From assembly GCA_019414205.1 (NCBI GenBank), contig DXML01000009.1, forward strand, positions 171,895-235,894: a stretch of 64,000 bases of DNA. The letters are read 5' to 3'. The translations under genes and the position numbers were made by a program. The notes beneath the pieces were generated by a model. That model saw only the letters and a list, made by a program, of their open reading frames with translations, searched no databases and was not told where the DNA came from. Position 1 is the first letter of the stretch. Each line of letters begins with the position of its first letter. Below, piece by piece: positions 7,356-14,484 of the stretch. Source of the stretch: Collinsella sp. (GTDB lineage: Bacteria > Actinomycetota > Coriobacteriia > Coriobacteriales > Coriobacteriaceae).

Positions 7356-8279
7356 ATGAATCAGATCATTCTCGCATCTCATGGCGGCCTGGCCGCAGGC
7401 GCCAAAGACACGCTCGAGATGGTTCTCGGCGACGTGTCGAACGTCCATGTCGTGTCGCTTGCTCGTGACGACAAGGAGCCCATCACCAATAAGGTTGAGG
7501 CTATGATCGCCACGTTCAACGCGGACGACACCGTGTATGTGCTAACCGATATGCTCGGTAGCTCGGTCAACAACAACATGGTCGAGCTTTCCAAGAACGG
7601 CACGAAGTTCACGGTTGTCAGCGGTTTCAACATCCCGCTGGCGCTCACGCTTGCTATGAGCCCCGCCCCCGTCAAGGGCACCGAGCTCGCGGCCCTCATC
7701 AACGAGGCCCGCACCGGTCTGACCAACCCCAACGCACCGGTCGAGGTCGCCGCGGCTCCCGCCAAGAAGGCCAAGGCGTCCCGTCACAGCTCCGGTCCCG
7801 CCAAGATCGTCCTCGCACGTCTTGACTACCGTCTGCTGCACGGCCAGGTCGTCTTTACCTGGACCACCAAGGTTCAGGCCGAGCGCATCATCGTCGTCGA
7901 CAACGCTGCCGCCAACGATGACATCAAGAAGGGCGCTCTTAAGCTGGCCAAGCCCCAGGGCGTGCGCCTGAACGTCTTCACCGTCGAGCGTGCCCTCGCC
8001 AAGATGGACAAGCTCAACACCCTCGGCGAGCGCGTCATGTTCGTCTTTGGCAACACGGCCGAGATGCTGCAGTTCTGCCAGGGTTACAAGCTCGACGCCA
8101 TCAACCTGGGCGCCACCGCCAACCACGACGGTGCCGATCAGGTCGGCGGCAAGGACAGCTCCGTCTTCTTCGACGCCACCCAGAAGGCCGACGTCAACCA
8201 GCTGCTCGACATGGGCATCAAGCTCTACGTCCAGCAGACCCCCACGTATCAGAGCGTCGACATCGACGCCAAGCTGTAA
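7356..8279 (+). CDS. PTS mannose/fructose/sorbose-family fused EIIA-EIIB
   Basis: This 307-residue cytoplasmic protein joins a mannose-type EIIA domain (about residues 1-125) to an EIIB domain (about 147-307) through an Ala/Lys/Pro-rich linker. H9 in ILASHGG is the expected phospho-acceptor of IIA. H162 in RLDYRLLHGQV is the phospho-histidine of IIB, which passes phosphate to the incoming sugar. AGGAGGAGG precedes the ATG. It is the first gene of an operon with IIC and IID and then a SIS deglycase, the same content as the gfrABCDEF locus for glucoselysine and fructoselysine in Salmonella, where IIA and IIB are separate. The sugar is inferred from that context. Confidence 0.9.
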   Translation: MNQIILASHGGLAAGAKDTLEMVLGDVSNVHVVSLARDDKEPITNKVEAMIATFNADDTVYVLTDMLGSSVNNNMVELSKNGTKFTVVSGFNIPLALTLAMSPAPVKGTELAALINEARTGLTNPNAPVEVAAAPAKKAKASRHSSGPAKIVLARLDYRLLHGQVVFTWTTKVQAERIIVVDNAAANDDIKKGALKLAKPQGVRLNVFTVERALAKMDKLNTLGERVMFVFGNTAEMLQFCQGYKLDAINLGATANHDGADQVGGKDSSVFFDATQKADVNQLLDMGIKLYVQQTPTYQSVDIDAKL

Positions 8280-8315
8280 TCCACCAGGCTTTTGCCTGAC
8301 TGAAAGGAGAAGGGT

Positions 8316-9110
8316 ATGAATACGTTCATCAGTGCGGTGCTCGTCGGCCTCGTCGGCGTGTTCTGCATGTGGGACTCCCGCCTGCTCGGTCGTCTTAACT
8401 TCGAGCAGCCCCTCGTTGGCGCTACGCTCGTCGGTTTGCTGCTGGGCGATGTGCCCACCGGCCTTGCCGTCGGTGCCGCCGTCGAGCTCGTGTCCATGGG
8501 CCTGGTGCAGGTCGGCGCTGCCGTTCCGCCCGATATGGTCCTGGGCGGCATCGTGGCCGCTGCCTTTGCGTGCCTGACCGATGCTTCCGCCGAGACCGCC
8601 ATGACGATCGCCATCCCGGTCGCCGTCCTGGGCCAGCTCCTCGGCATCGTGTTCCGTTCCATCATCGCCGCCCTCACCCATGTGGCAGATAGCGCGATCG
8701 ATAACGGAAAGTTCAAGACCGCCTACCGCATGCACATCTGCGCCGGCTCCGGTCTGTACGCCGTCATGTACTTCCTGCCGATCTTCCTGGCCGTCTTTGT
8801 TGGCACCGACCTGGTTCAGGCCATCGTCAACATGGTTCCCGAGTGGCTGTCCACTGGTCTTAACGTTTCGACCAAGATCATGACCGCCTACGGCTTGGCC
8901 CTGCTGCTCACCATGATGATCAAGAAGGGTATGACTCCGTTCCTGTTCATCGGTTTCCTGCTCGCCGCTTACCTCAACCTGTCCGTCATCGCGGTCGCTT
9001 TGATCGGTGTGTGCCTGGCTGTCGTCTTCATGGGCTTCAAGTTCAACGGTTCCCATGCAGCCGCCGGTGTCGATTCCGACTACGATCCGCTCGAAGACGA
9101 CGAAGACTAA
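8316..9110 (+). CDS. PTS mannose/fructose/sorbose-family EIIC
   Basis: This 264-residue integral membrane permease subunit belongs to the ManY/SorA-like IIC family. It shows successive hydrophobic helices and the family segment GLLLGDVPTGLAVGAAVELVSMG, followed by VPPDMVLGGIVAAAFA, which lines the substrate path in this family. The C-terminus ends with an acidic tail (DYDPLEDDED) facing the cytoplasm. A good AAAGGAGAAGG ribosome site precedes the ATG. The IID gene follows after 13 bases. Together with IID it forms the membrane channel that imports a sugar which IIB then phosphorylates. Confidence 0.9.
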   Translation: MNTFISAVLVGLVGVFCMWDSRLLGRLNFEQPLVGATLVGLLLGDVPTGLAVGAAVELVSMGLVQVGAAVPPDMVLGGIVAAAFACLTDASAETAMTIAIPVAVLGQLLGIVFRSIIAALTHVADSAIDNGKFKTAYRMHICAGSGLYAVMYFLPIFLAVFVGTDLVQAIVNMVPEWLSTGLNVSTKIMTAYGLALLLTMMIKKGMTPFLFIGFLLAAYLNLSVIAVALIGVCLAVVFMGFKFNGSHAAAGVDSDYDPLEDDED

Positions 9111-9123
9111 GGAGGAACACACT

Positions 9124-9957
9124 ATGGCAACCGCAACCAAGGACGTGTCCCTGAACAAGAAGGTCAGCCAGTTCTTCTGGCGCTCCTGGGCCATCCAGGC
9201 CTCTTGGAACTACGAGCGCCAGATGAACATGGGCTTCCTCTACGGCATGGTTCCCACGCTCGATCGCCTCTATCCGGATGAGTCCGACCCCAAGCAGCTC
9301 GCTGCTAAGAAAGAGGCCTACCATCGTCACATGGCGTTCTACAACTGCACCCCGCAGACGAGCGCTTTCGTCCTGGGCCTCGCTGCCTCCATGGAGGAGG
9401 AGTACGCCAAGGATCCCGAGAACTTTGATCCCGATTCGATCAACGCGGTCAAGACCTCTCTCATGGGTCCGCTTTCCGGCATCGGTGACTCCTTCTTCCA
9501 GGGCACCATCCGCGTTATCGCCTTCGGCCTGGGCGTTCAGCTGGCTCAGCAGGGCTCTATCATGGGCCCGATCCTGGCCATGCTCATCTCCATCGTGCCC
9601 TCCGTGCTGATCACTTGGTTCGCAGCCAAGATCGGCTACCAGGGTGGCCACGAGTACCTGAGCAAGCTCCAGGGCGGCGACCTCATGGAGAAGCTCATGT
9701 ATGTCTGCGGTATCGTGGGTCTTATGTCCGTGGGCGGCATGATCGCCACGCTGATCGGCGCCACCACCCCGCTGCAGTTCGCTGAGGGTACCGTCGTTAT
9801 CCAGGACATCCTGGACGGCATGATGCCCCAGATGATCTCCCTTGGCCTCACCGGCCTTATGTACTGGCTCATCAAGAAGAACGTCAACACCGGTTGGCTT
9901 CTCGTGATTGCCATCGTGGGCGGCATCGCCCTCTCCGCGGCCGGCATCCTGGCCTAG
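9124..9957 (+). CDS. PTS mannose/fructose/sorbose-family EIID
   Basis: This 277-residue protein is the IID subunit unique to mannose-type PTS. Family features are the N-terminal amphipathic FFWRSWAIQASWNYERQMNMGFLYGMVPTL, the AYHRHMAFYNCTPQTSAFVLGLAASMEEE segment, and the SLMGPLSGIGDSFFQGTIRVI region before the membrane helices. The ATG at 9124 was chosen because AAGGAGGA precedes it directly after the IIC stop. IID works with IIC in transport. A palindrome and then the second SIS gene follow. Confidence 0.92.
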   Translation: MATATKDVSLNKKVSQFFWRSWAIQASWNYERQMNMGFLYGMVPTLDRLYPDESDPKQLAAKKEAYHRHMAFYNCTPQTSAFVLGLAASMEEEYAKDPENFDPDSINAVKTSLMGPLSGIGDSFFQGTIRVIAFGLGVQLAQQGSIMGPILAMLISIVPSVLITWFAAKIGYQGGHEYLSKLQGGDLMEKLMYVCGIVGLMSVGGMIATLIGATTPLQFAEGTVVIQDILDGMMPQMISLGLTGLMYWLIKKNVNTGWLLVIAIVGGIALSAAGILA

Positions 9958-10026
9958 TCGCGACCCAGCGCTTCCCCCGGGGGCCTGCCTGGCATCCCAT
10001 ACCCCAGGCAGGCTTCCATCCCTAAC

Positions 10027-10057
10027 ATGTGACAAAGGGATAGTCCCTTTGTCACAT
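10027..10057. terminator. Perfect 14-bp palindrome downstream of EIID
   Basis: ATGTGACAAAGGGA and TCCCTTTGTCACAT pair perfectly around TAG. There is no T-run, so it may be an mRNA-stabilising or processing hairpin that separates PTS levels from the SIS gene, or one of the dispersed GGGAC-type palindromes. Confidence 0.55.
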
Positions 10058-10148
10058 CCTCAACGGGCCGGCGACTCGGTCCTAACTACGGTAACCCTGC
10101 GAGCGTCCGGCAATGTGACGCCGCAACAAATCGAAAGGAATGTGTCAG

Positions 10149-11132
10149 ATGTACGAGATCGACCTTAACCTCCCTAAGCAGATCGTCGCTGACGTCCTGT
10201 CCAACCACGAGATCCACAGCGTCGCTTTCGTCGGCTGCGGTGCTTCCATGTCCGACCTTTACCCCGCCAAGTACTTCCTGGCCAACAACACGGACAAGCT
10301 GAACGTTCAGATCTTCACCGCTAACGAGTTCAACTACGACACGCCTTCTTGGGTCAACGAGCACACCTTCGTGATCACCTGCTCCCTCGGTGGCTCCACG
10401 CCCGAGACCGTCGAGGCCAACAAGACCGCCAAGAAGCACAACTGCCCGGTCGTCTCCCTCACCAACAAGGCCGGCTCCGCTCTGACCGTCGACGCCGACC
10501 ACGTCATCGTTCACGGCTTCCATGCCAACTACGCTGCCAAGTGCGAGAAGCCTGGCTACGCCATCGCTCTTGCTCTCGAGATCCTTCAGCAGACCGAGGG
10601 CTATGACCACTACGAGGACATGATCACCGGCCTCACCAACGTTTTCGATCTCTGCGAGAACGCCGCTCAGCACTGCAAGAAGCTCGCCAAGAAGTTCGCC
10701 GAGGACTTCAAGGACGACAAGATGATCTACTTCATGGCCTCCGGTGCCTCCGAGAAGATGGCTTATTCTCACGCCGCCTTCCTGTTCACCGAGATGCAGT
10801 GGATCGACGCCGCCGCCTACAACACCGGCGAGTACTTCCACGGCCCGTTCGAGGTTTCCACCGAGGGTAAGCCCTACGTCTTCTTCATGTCCGATGGCGC
10901 TACCCGTCCGATGGACGCCCGCGCCCTCACCTTCCTTGAGCGCATGGGCGCCAAGGTCGCTCTGATCGACTCCAAGGACTACGGCCTGGCTGACGCCGTG
11001 CCCGCGAGCGTCATCACCTACTTCAACCCGCTGCTGCACCTCGCCGTTATGCGTGAGTACGGCAACCAGATCGCCGAGGCCCGTCAGCACCCGCTGACCA
11101 TGCGTCGCTACATGTGGAAGCTTTCCTACTAA
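10149..11132 (+). CDS. SIS-domain deglycase, fructoselysine/glucoselysine-6-phosphate deglycase-like (paralogue 2)
   Basis: This 327-residue protein carries two SIS domains and the GEYFHGPFE motif of FrlB/GfrF-type deglycases, in which the conserved His and Glu take part in cleaving the phosphorylated Amadori product. The sugar-binding loop is FVGCGASMSDLYPAKYF. The start at ATG 10149 has GAAAGGA at a normal distance; the ATG at 10140 would abut the ribosome site. It follows the PTS genes in the same direction, so its substrate is probably the sugar phosphate made by that PTS. The C-terminus MRRYMWKLSY closely matches paralogue 1. Codon use is the highly biased type seen in the PTS genes, which suggests strong expression. 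Confidence 0.85.
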   Translation: MYEIDLNLPKQIVADVLSNHEIHSVAFVGCGASMSDLYPAKYFLANNTDKLNVQIFTANEFNYDTPSWVNEHTFVITCSLGGSTPETVEANKTAKKHNCPVVSLTNKAGSALTVDADHVIVHGFHANYAAKCEKPGYAIALALEILQQTEGYDHYEDMITGLTNVFDLCENAAQHCKKLAKKFAEDFKDDKMIYFMASGASEKMAYSHAAFLFTEMQWIDAAAYNTGEYFHGPFEVSTEGKPYVFFMSDGATRPMDARALTFLERMGAKVALIDSKDYGLADAVPASVITYFNPLLHLAVMREYGNQIAEARQHPLTMRRYMWKLSY

Positions 11133-11166
11133 TCACAAGTAAGTAGACCTTACGGGTTGATTGAGA

Positions 11167-11198
11167 GGGGATGGGGTTTGCGCCCCGTCCCCTTTTTT
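11167..11198 (+). terminator. Rho-independent terminator after SIS paralogue 2
   Basis: GGGGATGGGG pairs with CCCCGTCCCC around TTTGCG with one G-U pair, followed by six T. Confidence 0.8.
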
Positions 11199-11233
11199 GC
11201 TCTGGGGAGGGCGTGTCTGTCGTGTCGCAAAAC

Positions 11234-11278
11234 CCCAGATAAAACCTACCAAAATAAACCTGTCCCTTTTTGGCAGGT
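11234..11278 (+). repeat. 45-bp leader hairpin element, copy before the HAD gene
   Basis: The element is nearly identical to the reverse complement of 22849-22894 (two differences). ACCTACCAAAA and TTTTGGCAGGT form the stem around TAAACCTGTCCCT. In both places it ends a few bases before the ribosome site of a gene read in the same orientation. Confidence 0.7.
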
Positions 11279-11292
11279 GGGAGGAGATGCGT

Positions 11293-11922
11293 ATGATCAA
11301 GGCAGTGCTGTTTGACATGGACGGCGTGCTGGTCGATACCGAGTGGTTCTACAACCGTCGCCGCGTGGCATTTATGGAAGAGAAGGGCTTCCACTTTGAC
11401 GAGATCCCCGATCTTTCGGGGTCTAACGAGCCCGCCATTTGGAAGGCGCTGGTGCCCGACGATGTTGAGCTGCGCGAGCGCCTGCGCGTGGAATACAAGC
11501 AGGTCTACAGCCCGGACCACCCCGTTCCGTATGCCGAGCTTCTCAACGAGCAGACGGAGCCGGTGATGCGCAAGCTGCACGAGCGCGGCGTGAAGTGTGC
11601 CATCGCGAGCTCGTCGTATCGTGAGTTGATTGACGAGCTGGTGGAGATCGCTGACATTGCCGATGCGCTGGATTACACCATCAGCGGCCACGAGTGCAGT
11701 GCGTTTAAGCCCGACCCCGAGATCTACCTGCGTGCTATGGAGGCGCTGGGTGTGGAGCCTACCGAGTGCCTGGTTATCGAGGACTCGCCTTTGGGCATCG
11801 AGGCCGGCAAGCGCTCCGGCGCGCGCGTCCTGGCACTGCGTCCGCACGAGGGCGTTAACCTGGACCAAACGGGAGCCGACGCCGTCATCGACAACCTCGC
11901 CGACATTCTGACCGCTTTGTAG
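11293..11922 (+). CDS. HAD-superfamily phosphatase / beta-phosphoglucomutase-like
   Basis: This 209-residue protein is a HAD hydrolase of the subfamily with a small alpha cap (beta-phosphoglucomutase or sugar phosphatase type). Motif I is FDMDGVLVDTE with nucleophile D8 and acid/base D10. Motif II is the Ser pair in AIASSSYRE, motif III the Lys in FKPDPEIY, and motif IV VIEDSPLGIEAG. GGAGGAG fits the ATG at 11293 better than the ATG at 11287. It follows the PTS and SIS operon behind a terminator and the 45-bp leader element, so it could be expressed separately. A role in dephosphorylating a sugar phosphate from the neighbouring pathway is plausible. Confidence 0.82.
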   Translation: MIKAVLFDMDGVLVDTEWFYNRRRVAFMEEKGFHFDEIPDLSGSNEPAIWKALVPDDVELRERLRVEYKQVYSPDHPVPYAELLNEQTEPVMRKLHERGVKCAIASSSYRELIDELVEIADIADALDYTISGHECSAFKPDPEIYLRAMEALGVEPTECLVIEDSPLGIEAGKRSGARVLALRPHEGVNLDQTGADAVIDNLADILTAL

Positions 11923-12140
11923 CGTCAATTCGCCGCAAGAAGTGCGGATTCACACGTCTCTTGCGGTGGATTGGCTCATTTTGGCTTCGATTTAGATCCG
12001 TTTGGCTTCGACTCAGGCTAAGTGAGTAGACTTTTTGGCGCAGGCCGAGCACAAAGCGTATCTGCCTTAGTAAAACCGCAGGTCACGGAAGTGGCAGCTT
12101 TGGGTGTGCTCGGCAGGTCGCGAAAAGCCTACTCACTTAG
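11920..12140. repeat. Dispersed ~220-bp element, copy 2, with inverted ends around a 123-bp core
   Basis: This is the second copy of the element at 3488-3709. The core (12018-12140) is bounded by CTAAGTGAGTAGACTTTT and AAAAGCCTACTCACTTAG; one base of the right arm differs from copy 1. The left end overlaps the stop codon of the HAD gene (TAGCGTCAAT). Conserved internal blocks are CTGCCTTAGTAAAACCGCAG and GTGCTCGGCAGGTCGCG. Confidence 0.8.
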
Positions 12141-12275
12141 AATTTGGCTCTTTGGTTGGGGGGCTGCTGGCTCGTTTTGGTTGTCGAGAGAGGGTGAATT
12201 GAAGCGCCCTCTCGCGCTCCATGCTACAATCGCCGGCATGCCCCACAATTACATCTGCCTTCGAAAGGAGCCTAC
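11923..12275. other. Intergenic stretch between HAD and YitT genes
   Basis: It is mostly the dispersed element (to 12140). The remaining 135 bases hold the YitT promoter region (CTACAAT at about 12223-12229 is a -10 candidate) and ribosome site AAAGGAG at 12264-12270. Confidence 0.6.
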
Positions 12276-13283
12276 GTGGCGAACGCCATCGATCAGCTCA
12301 CGGACCGCGTGCTCGTGCTCGGTCGTCTCACCATCGTCCGCCGCGCCATTACTGCCGTGGCGGTCACCATCTCCGCCGTTCTCCAGACATTTCTGATTCA
12401 GGCGTTCATTCGCCCCGCCGACCTGCTTCCGAGCGGCCTCACCGGCGTCGCGGTCCTGCTCGATCGCGTCACCTCGCTCGGCGGCGTTCATATCGACATC
12501 TCGCTCGGCATGCTCGCGCTCAACATCCCCGTGGCGCTCCTTTGCTGGAGCGGCATCAGCAAGCGCTTCGTCATCTTCTCGATGATGCAGGTCATGCTCT
12601 CGTCGCTGTTCCTCAACATCTTTCACTTCGCCCCGTTTTTGGGCGACAAGATCATGCTCATCATCTTTGGCGGCGTGGTCTCGGGCCTGGGCGCCGCCAT
12701 CGCGCTTAAGTCCGGCGCATCCACCGGCGGCACCGACTTTATCGCGCTGTGGGTTTCCAACCATACAGGCAAGACCATCTGGGGCGTCATCTTTGGCTTT
12801 AACTGCGCTATCCTGGCGATCTTTGGCTTTATGTTTGGCTGGGACAATGCGGCGTATTCCATCGTGTTCCAGTTTATTTCGACCAAGACCATCGACAGTT
12901 TCTACCGACGCTACGACCGTGTGACGCTGCAGATCACGACACGCAAGGCAGATGAGGTCATGACAGCCTATGTTGACCATTTTCAGCATGGCATTAGCTG
13001 CGCCGAGATCATTGGCGGATACAGCCGCGAAAAGATGTATCTGCTGCACGCCGTTGTCTCGACCTACGAGAGCCAGGACATTATCAAGCTGGTGTGCGAT
13101 ATTGATCCCGGCGCCGTGATCAATGTGTTCCACACACTCAACTTCGTGGGCGGCTGGTGGGGCGGTCATGTCGACGAGCCCATGCCCACGGCCGTACCCG
13201 ATCCCGACAAGCCCGCGCGCATGGCCAGCAGGCAGGCGCGCCTCAGCGAGCAAGACAACCTGCAGCAGGACGACGGCAAGTAA
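12276..13283 (+). CDS. YitT-family (DUF161/DUF2179) membrane protein
   Basis: This 335-residue protein has about five to six transmembrane helices in the first 210 residues and a soluble C-terminal DUF2179 domain (about 220-300). Family marks are RPADLLPSGLTGVAVLLD and GLGAAIALKSGASTGGTDFIA in the membrane part, and YDRVTLQITTRKADEV leading into the C-terminal domain with HGISCAEIIGGYS. The start is GTG 12276, preceded at 6 bases by AAAGGAG. YitT proteins are thought to be transporters of unknown substrate. A C-terminal disordered tail (SRQARLSEQDNLQQDD) is present. The gene lies within the sugar locus but its link to it is only positional. Confidence 0.85.
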   Translation: MANAIDQLTDRVLVLGRLTIVRRAITAVAVTISAVLQTFLIQAFIRPADLLPSGLTGVAVLLDRVTSLGGVHIDISLGMLALNIPVALLCWSGISKRFVIFSMMQVMLSSLFLNIFHFAPFLGDKIMLIIFGGVVSGLGAAIALKSGASTGGTDFIALWVSNHTGKTIWGVIFGFNCAILAIFGFMFGWDNAAYSIVFQFISTKTIDSFYRRYDRVTLQITTRKADEVMTAYVDHFQHGISCAEIIGGYSREKMYLLHAVVSTYESQDIIKLVCDIDPGAVINVFHTLNFVGGWWGGHVDEPMPTAVPDPDKPARMASRQARLSEQDNLQQDDGK

Positions 13284-13335
13284 GGATTTGCTGTATGTGG
13301 TGTATCGTTTTATCAAACTGATGTAACATATAAAA

Positions 13336-13354
13336 AGACGTTATATACGTATTA
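13336..13354. promoter_or_regulatory. Candidate GntR autoregulatory operator
   Basis: AGACGTTATATACGTATTA lies about 35 bases before the second gntR gene and resembles the CGTTATAATG box before the PTS operon (7311-7339). The pair would fit one regulator controlling both. Confidence 0.45.
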
Positions 13355-13387
13355 GTCTTTTCGCTATTTTGATAAGAGTGATCAGAT

Positions 13388-14107
13388 ATGCCCGCACCCA
13401 AAAATGCACCGCTTTACCAGCAGATTTATGACGAGATCAAGGATGCAATCGAGAAAGGGGTTTATGCACCCAAGGAGCGCATTCCGTCCGAGCTTGAGCT
13501 TGCCGAACAGTACGAGGTGAGCCGTATTACGGTGCGCCGTGCCGTCGAGGAACTGTGTTCCGACGGCTATCTGGTTAAGCAGCAGGGCCGCGGCACCTTT
13601 GTCTCCACGCCGCACATCAACCGCCAGTTCCACGCCTCGACGCTGCAGACGTTCACCGAGCTTTGCGCCGATAACGGCATGAAGGCGGGCGCGCATGTGA
13701 TCAATCGCCAGATTGTGCCGGCGCGCCAAAACGAGATGGAATTCTTTGGCCTGCAGAAGGATGCGCTGCTGCTGCATATCAAACGCGTGCGTACGGCCGA
13801 TGGTGAGCCCATCTTTGAGGAAAACGTCTTTGTGCCGTTTGACGCCTACCGTGAGCTGTTGACGGCCGATCTTGAGGACAAGTCGATTTTTGCCGAGGTC
13901 GAGCGTGTTGGCGGAACCCCGATTGTCTCGGTTGGCTACCGCACGGTCGAGGCCGTTCGCGCGAATGCCGAGCAGGCCGCCGAGTTGGGCATTGCCCCGC
14001 ACGATCCGCTGCTCAACCTGCGCGCCGGCTTTATCGGCCCCAATGGCGAGCCGGTCCTGATGGGTAAGCAGTACTACGTGGGTAGCCGTTACGTCATGGT
14101 GATGTAA
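13388..14107 (+). CDS. GntR/HutC-family regulator with UTRA domain (second of three)
   Basis: This 239-residue regulator has the GntR winged helix at about residues 8-75 (APLYQQIYDEIKDAIEKG, IPSELELAEQYEVSRITVRRAVEEL, QQGRGTF) and a UTRA effector domain at about 95-235. It is similar along its whole length to the GntR at 16470, including the C-terminal VGSRYV. By its place between the PTS/SIS operon and the third SIS gene and by shared ATAACG-type boxes, it is the best candidate regulator of the PTS operon. Its effector is probably a phosphorylated sugar conjugate, as usual for UTRA domains. Confidence 0.86.
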   Translation: MPAPKNAPLYQQIYDEIKDAIEKGVYAPKERIPSELELAEQYEVSRITVRRAVEELCSDGYLVKQQGRGTFVSTPHINRQFHASTLQTFTELCADNGMKAGAHVINRQIVPARQNEMEFFGLQKDALLLHIKRVRTADGEPIFEENVFVPFDAYRELLTADLEDKSIFAEVERVGGTPIVSVGYRTVEAVRANAEQAAELGIAPHDPLLNLRAGFIGPNGEPVLMGKQYYVGSRYVMVM

Positions 14108-14135
14108 GTTACGCGGTTTTACCAAACCGCGTAAC
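14108..14135 (+). terminator. Perfect 12-bp hairpin right after gntR
   Basis: GTTACGCGGTTT and AAACCGCGTAAC pair perfectly around TACC. No strong T-run follows. A second hairpin, TCCGCCGTTC / GAACGGCGGA, lies at 14158-14181. Confidence 0.55.
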
Positions 14136-14340
14136 GGGCCGATGCTGCGCCCTTGGTTCCGCCGTTCTAACGAACGGCGGACCGGTCGACGCTGCAAACG
14201 CCTCTAAGCGGCAATCTGACGTTCAATCGTCGGTCGCGTACCGAAGTACGCTTCCCTCCTCTTTCACGTCACCTTGCTCGCTTGGGGGCGTTTTCGCTGA
14301 CTTATGCCCAACTGGCGATGTTTCCGCGCTTATCAAGATA

Positions 14341-14392
14341 GTCATTGGGGACGTTCTTAAACGACTAGTCATTCAAGAACGTCCCCAATGAC
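14341..14392. repeat. Perfect 18-bp inverted repeat with GGGGACGTTC core
   Basis: GTCATTGGGGACGTTCTT and AAGAACGTCCCCAATGAC pair perfectly across a 16-base loop. The left arm plus loop start recurs at 37326-37353. Confidence 0.7.
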
Positions 14393-14484
14393 TACCCGCA
14401 GAATGAGCGTGGCCGGCAACCGTGGGGCACCGGTCCGCGTGGCGGCGTATAATCGGCGGCAGATGACTTGGACGTTAGGAAACC

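Larger units (their letters stand above)
14108..14484. other. Intergenic stretch rich in hairpins between gntR and recQ
   Basis: From left to right it holds two short hairpins (14108-14135, 14158-14181), a structured element at about 14195-14302 that shares a GCGTACC-AAGTACGC core and CTCCTCTTTC with 40605-40655, and an 18-bp perfect palindrome at 14341-14392. I see no gene. A short AT-poor promoter region for recQ occupies the end (GCGTATAATCG near 14445). Confidence 0.6.

Noticed and set aside
7542..9194. A 550-codon minus-strand open frame across the PTS genes
   Set aside because: It is antisense to the IIAB and IIC genes, with His/Asp/Gly-rich composition typical of shadow frames.
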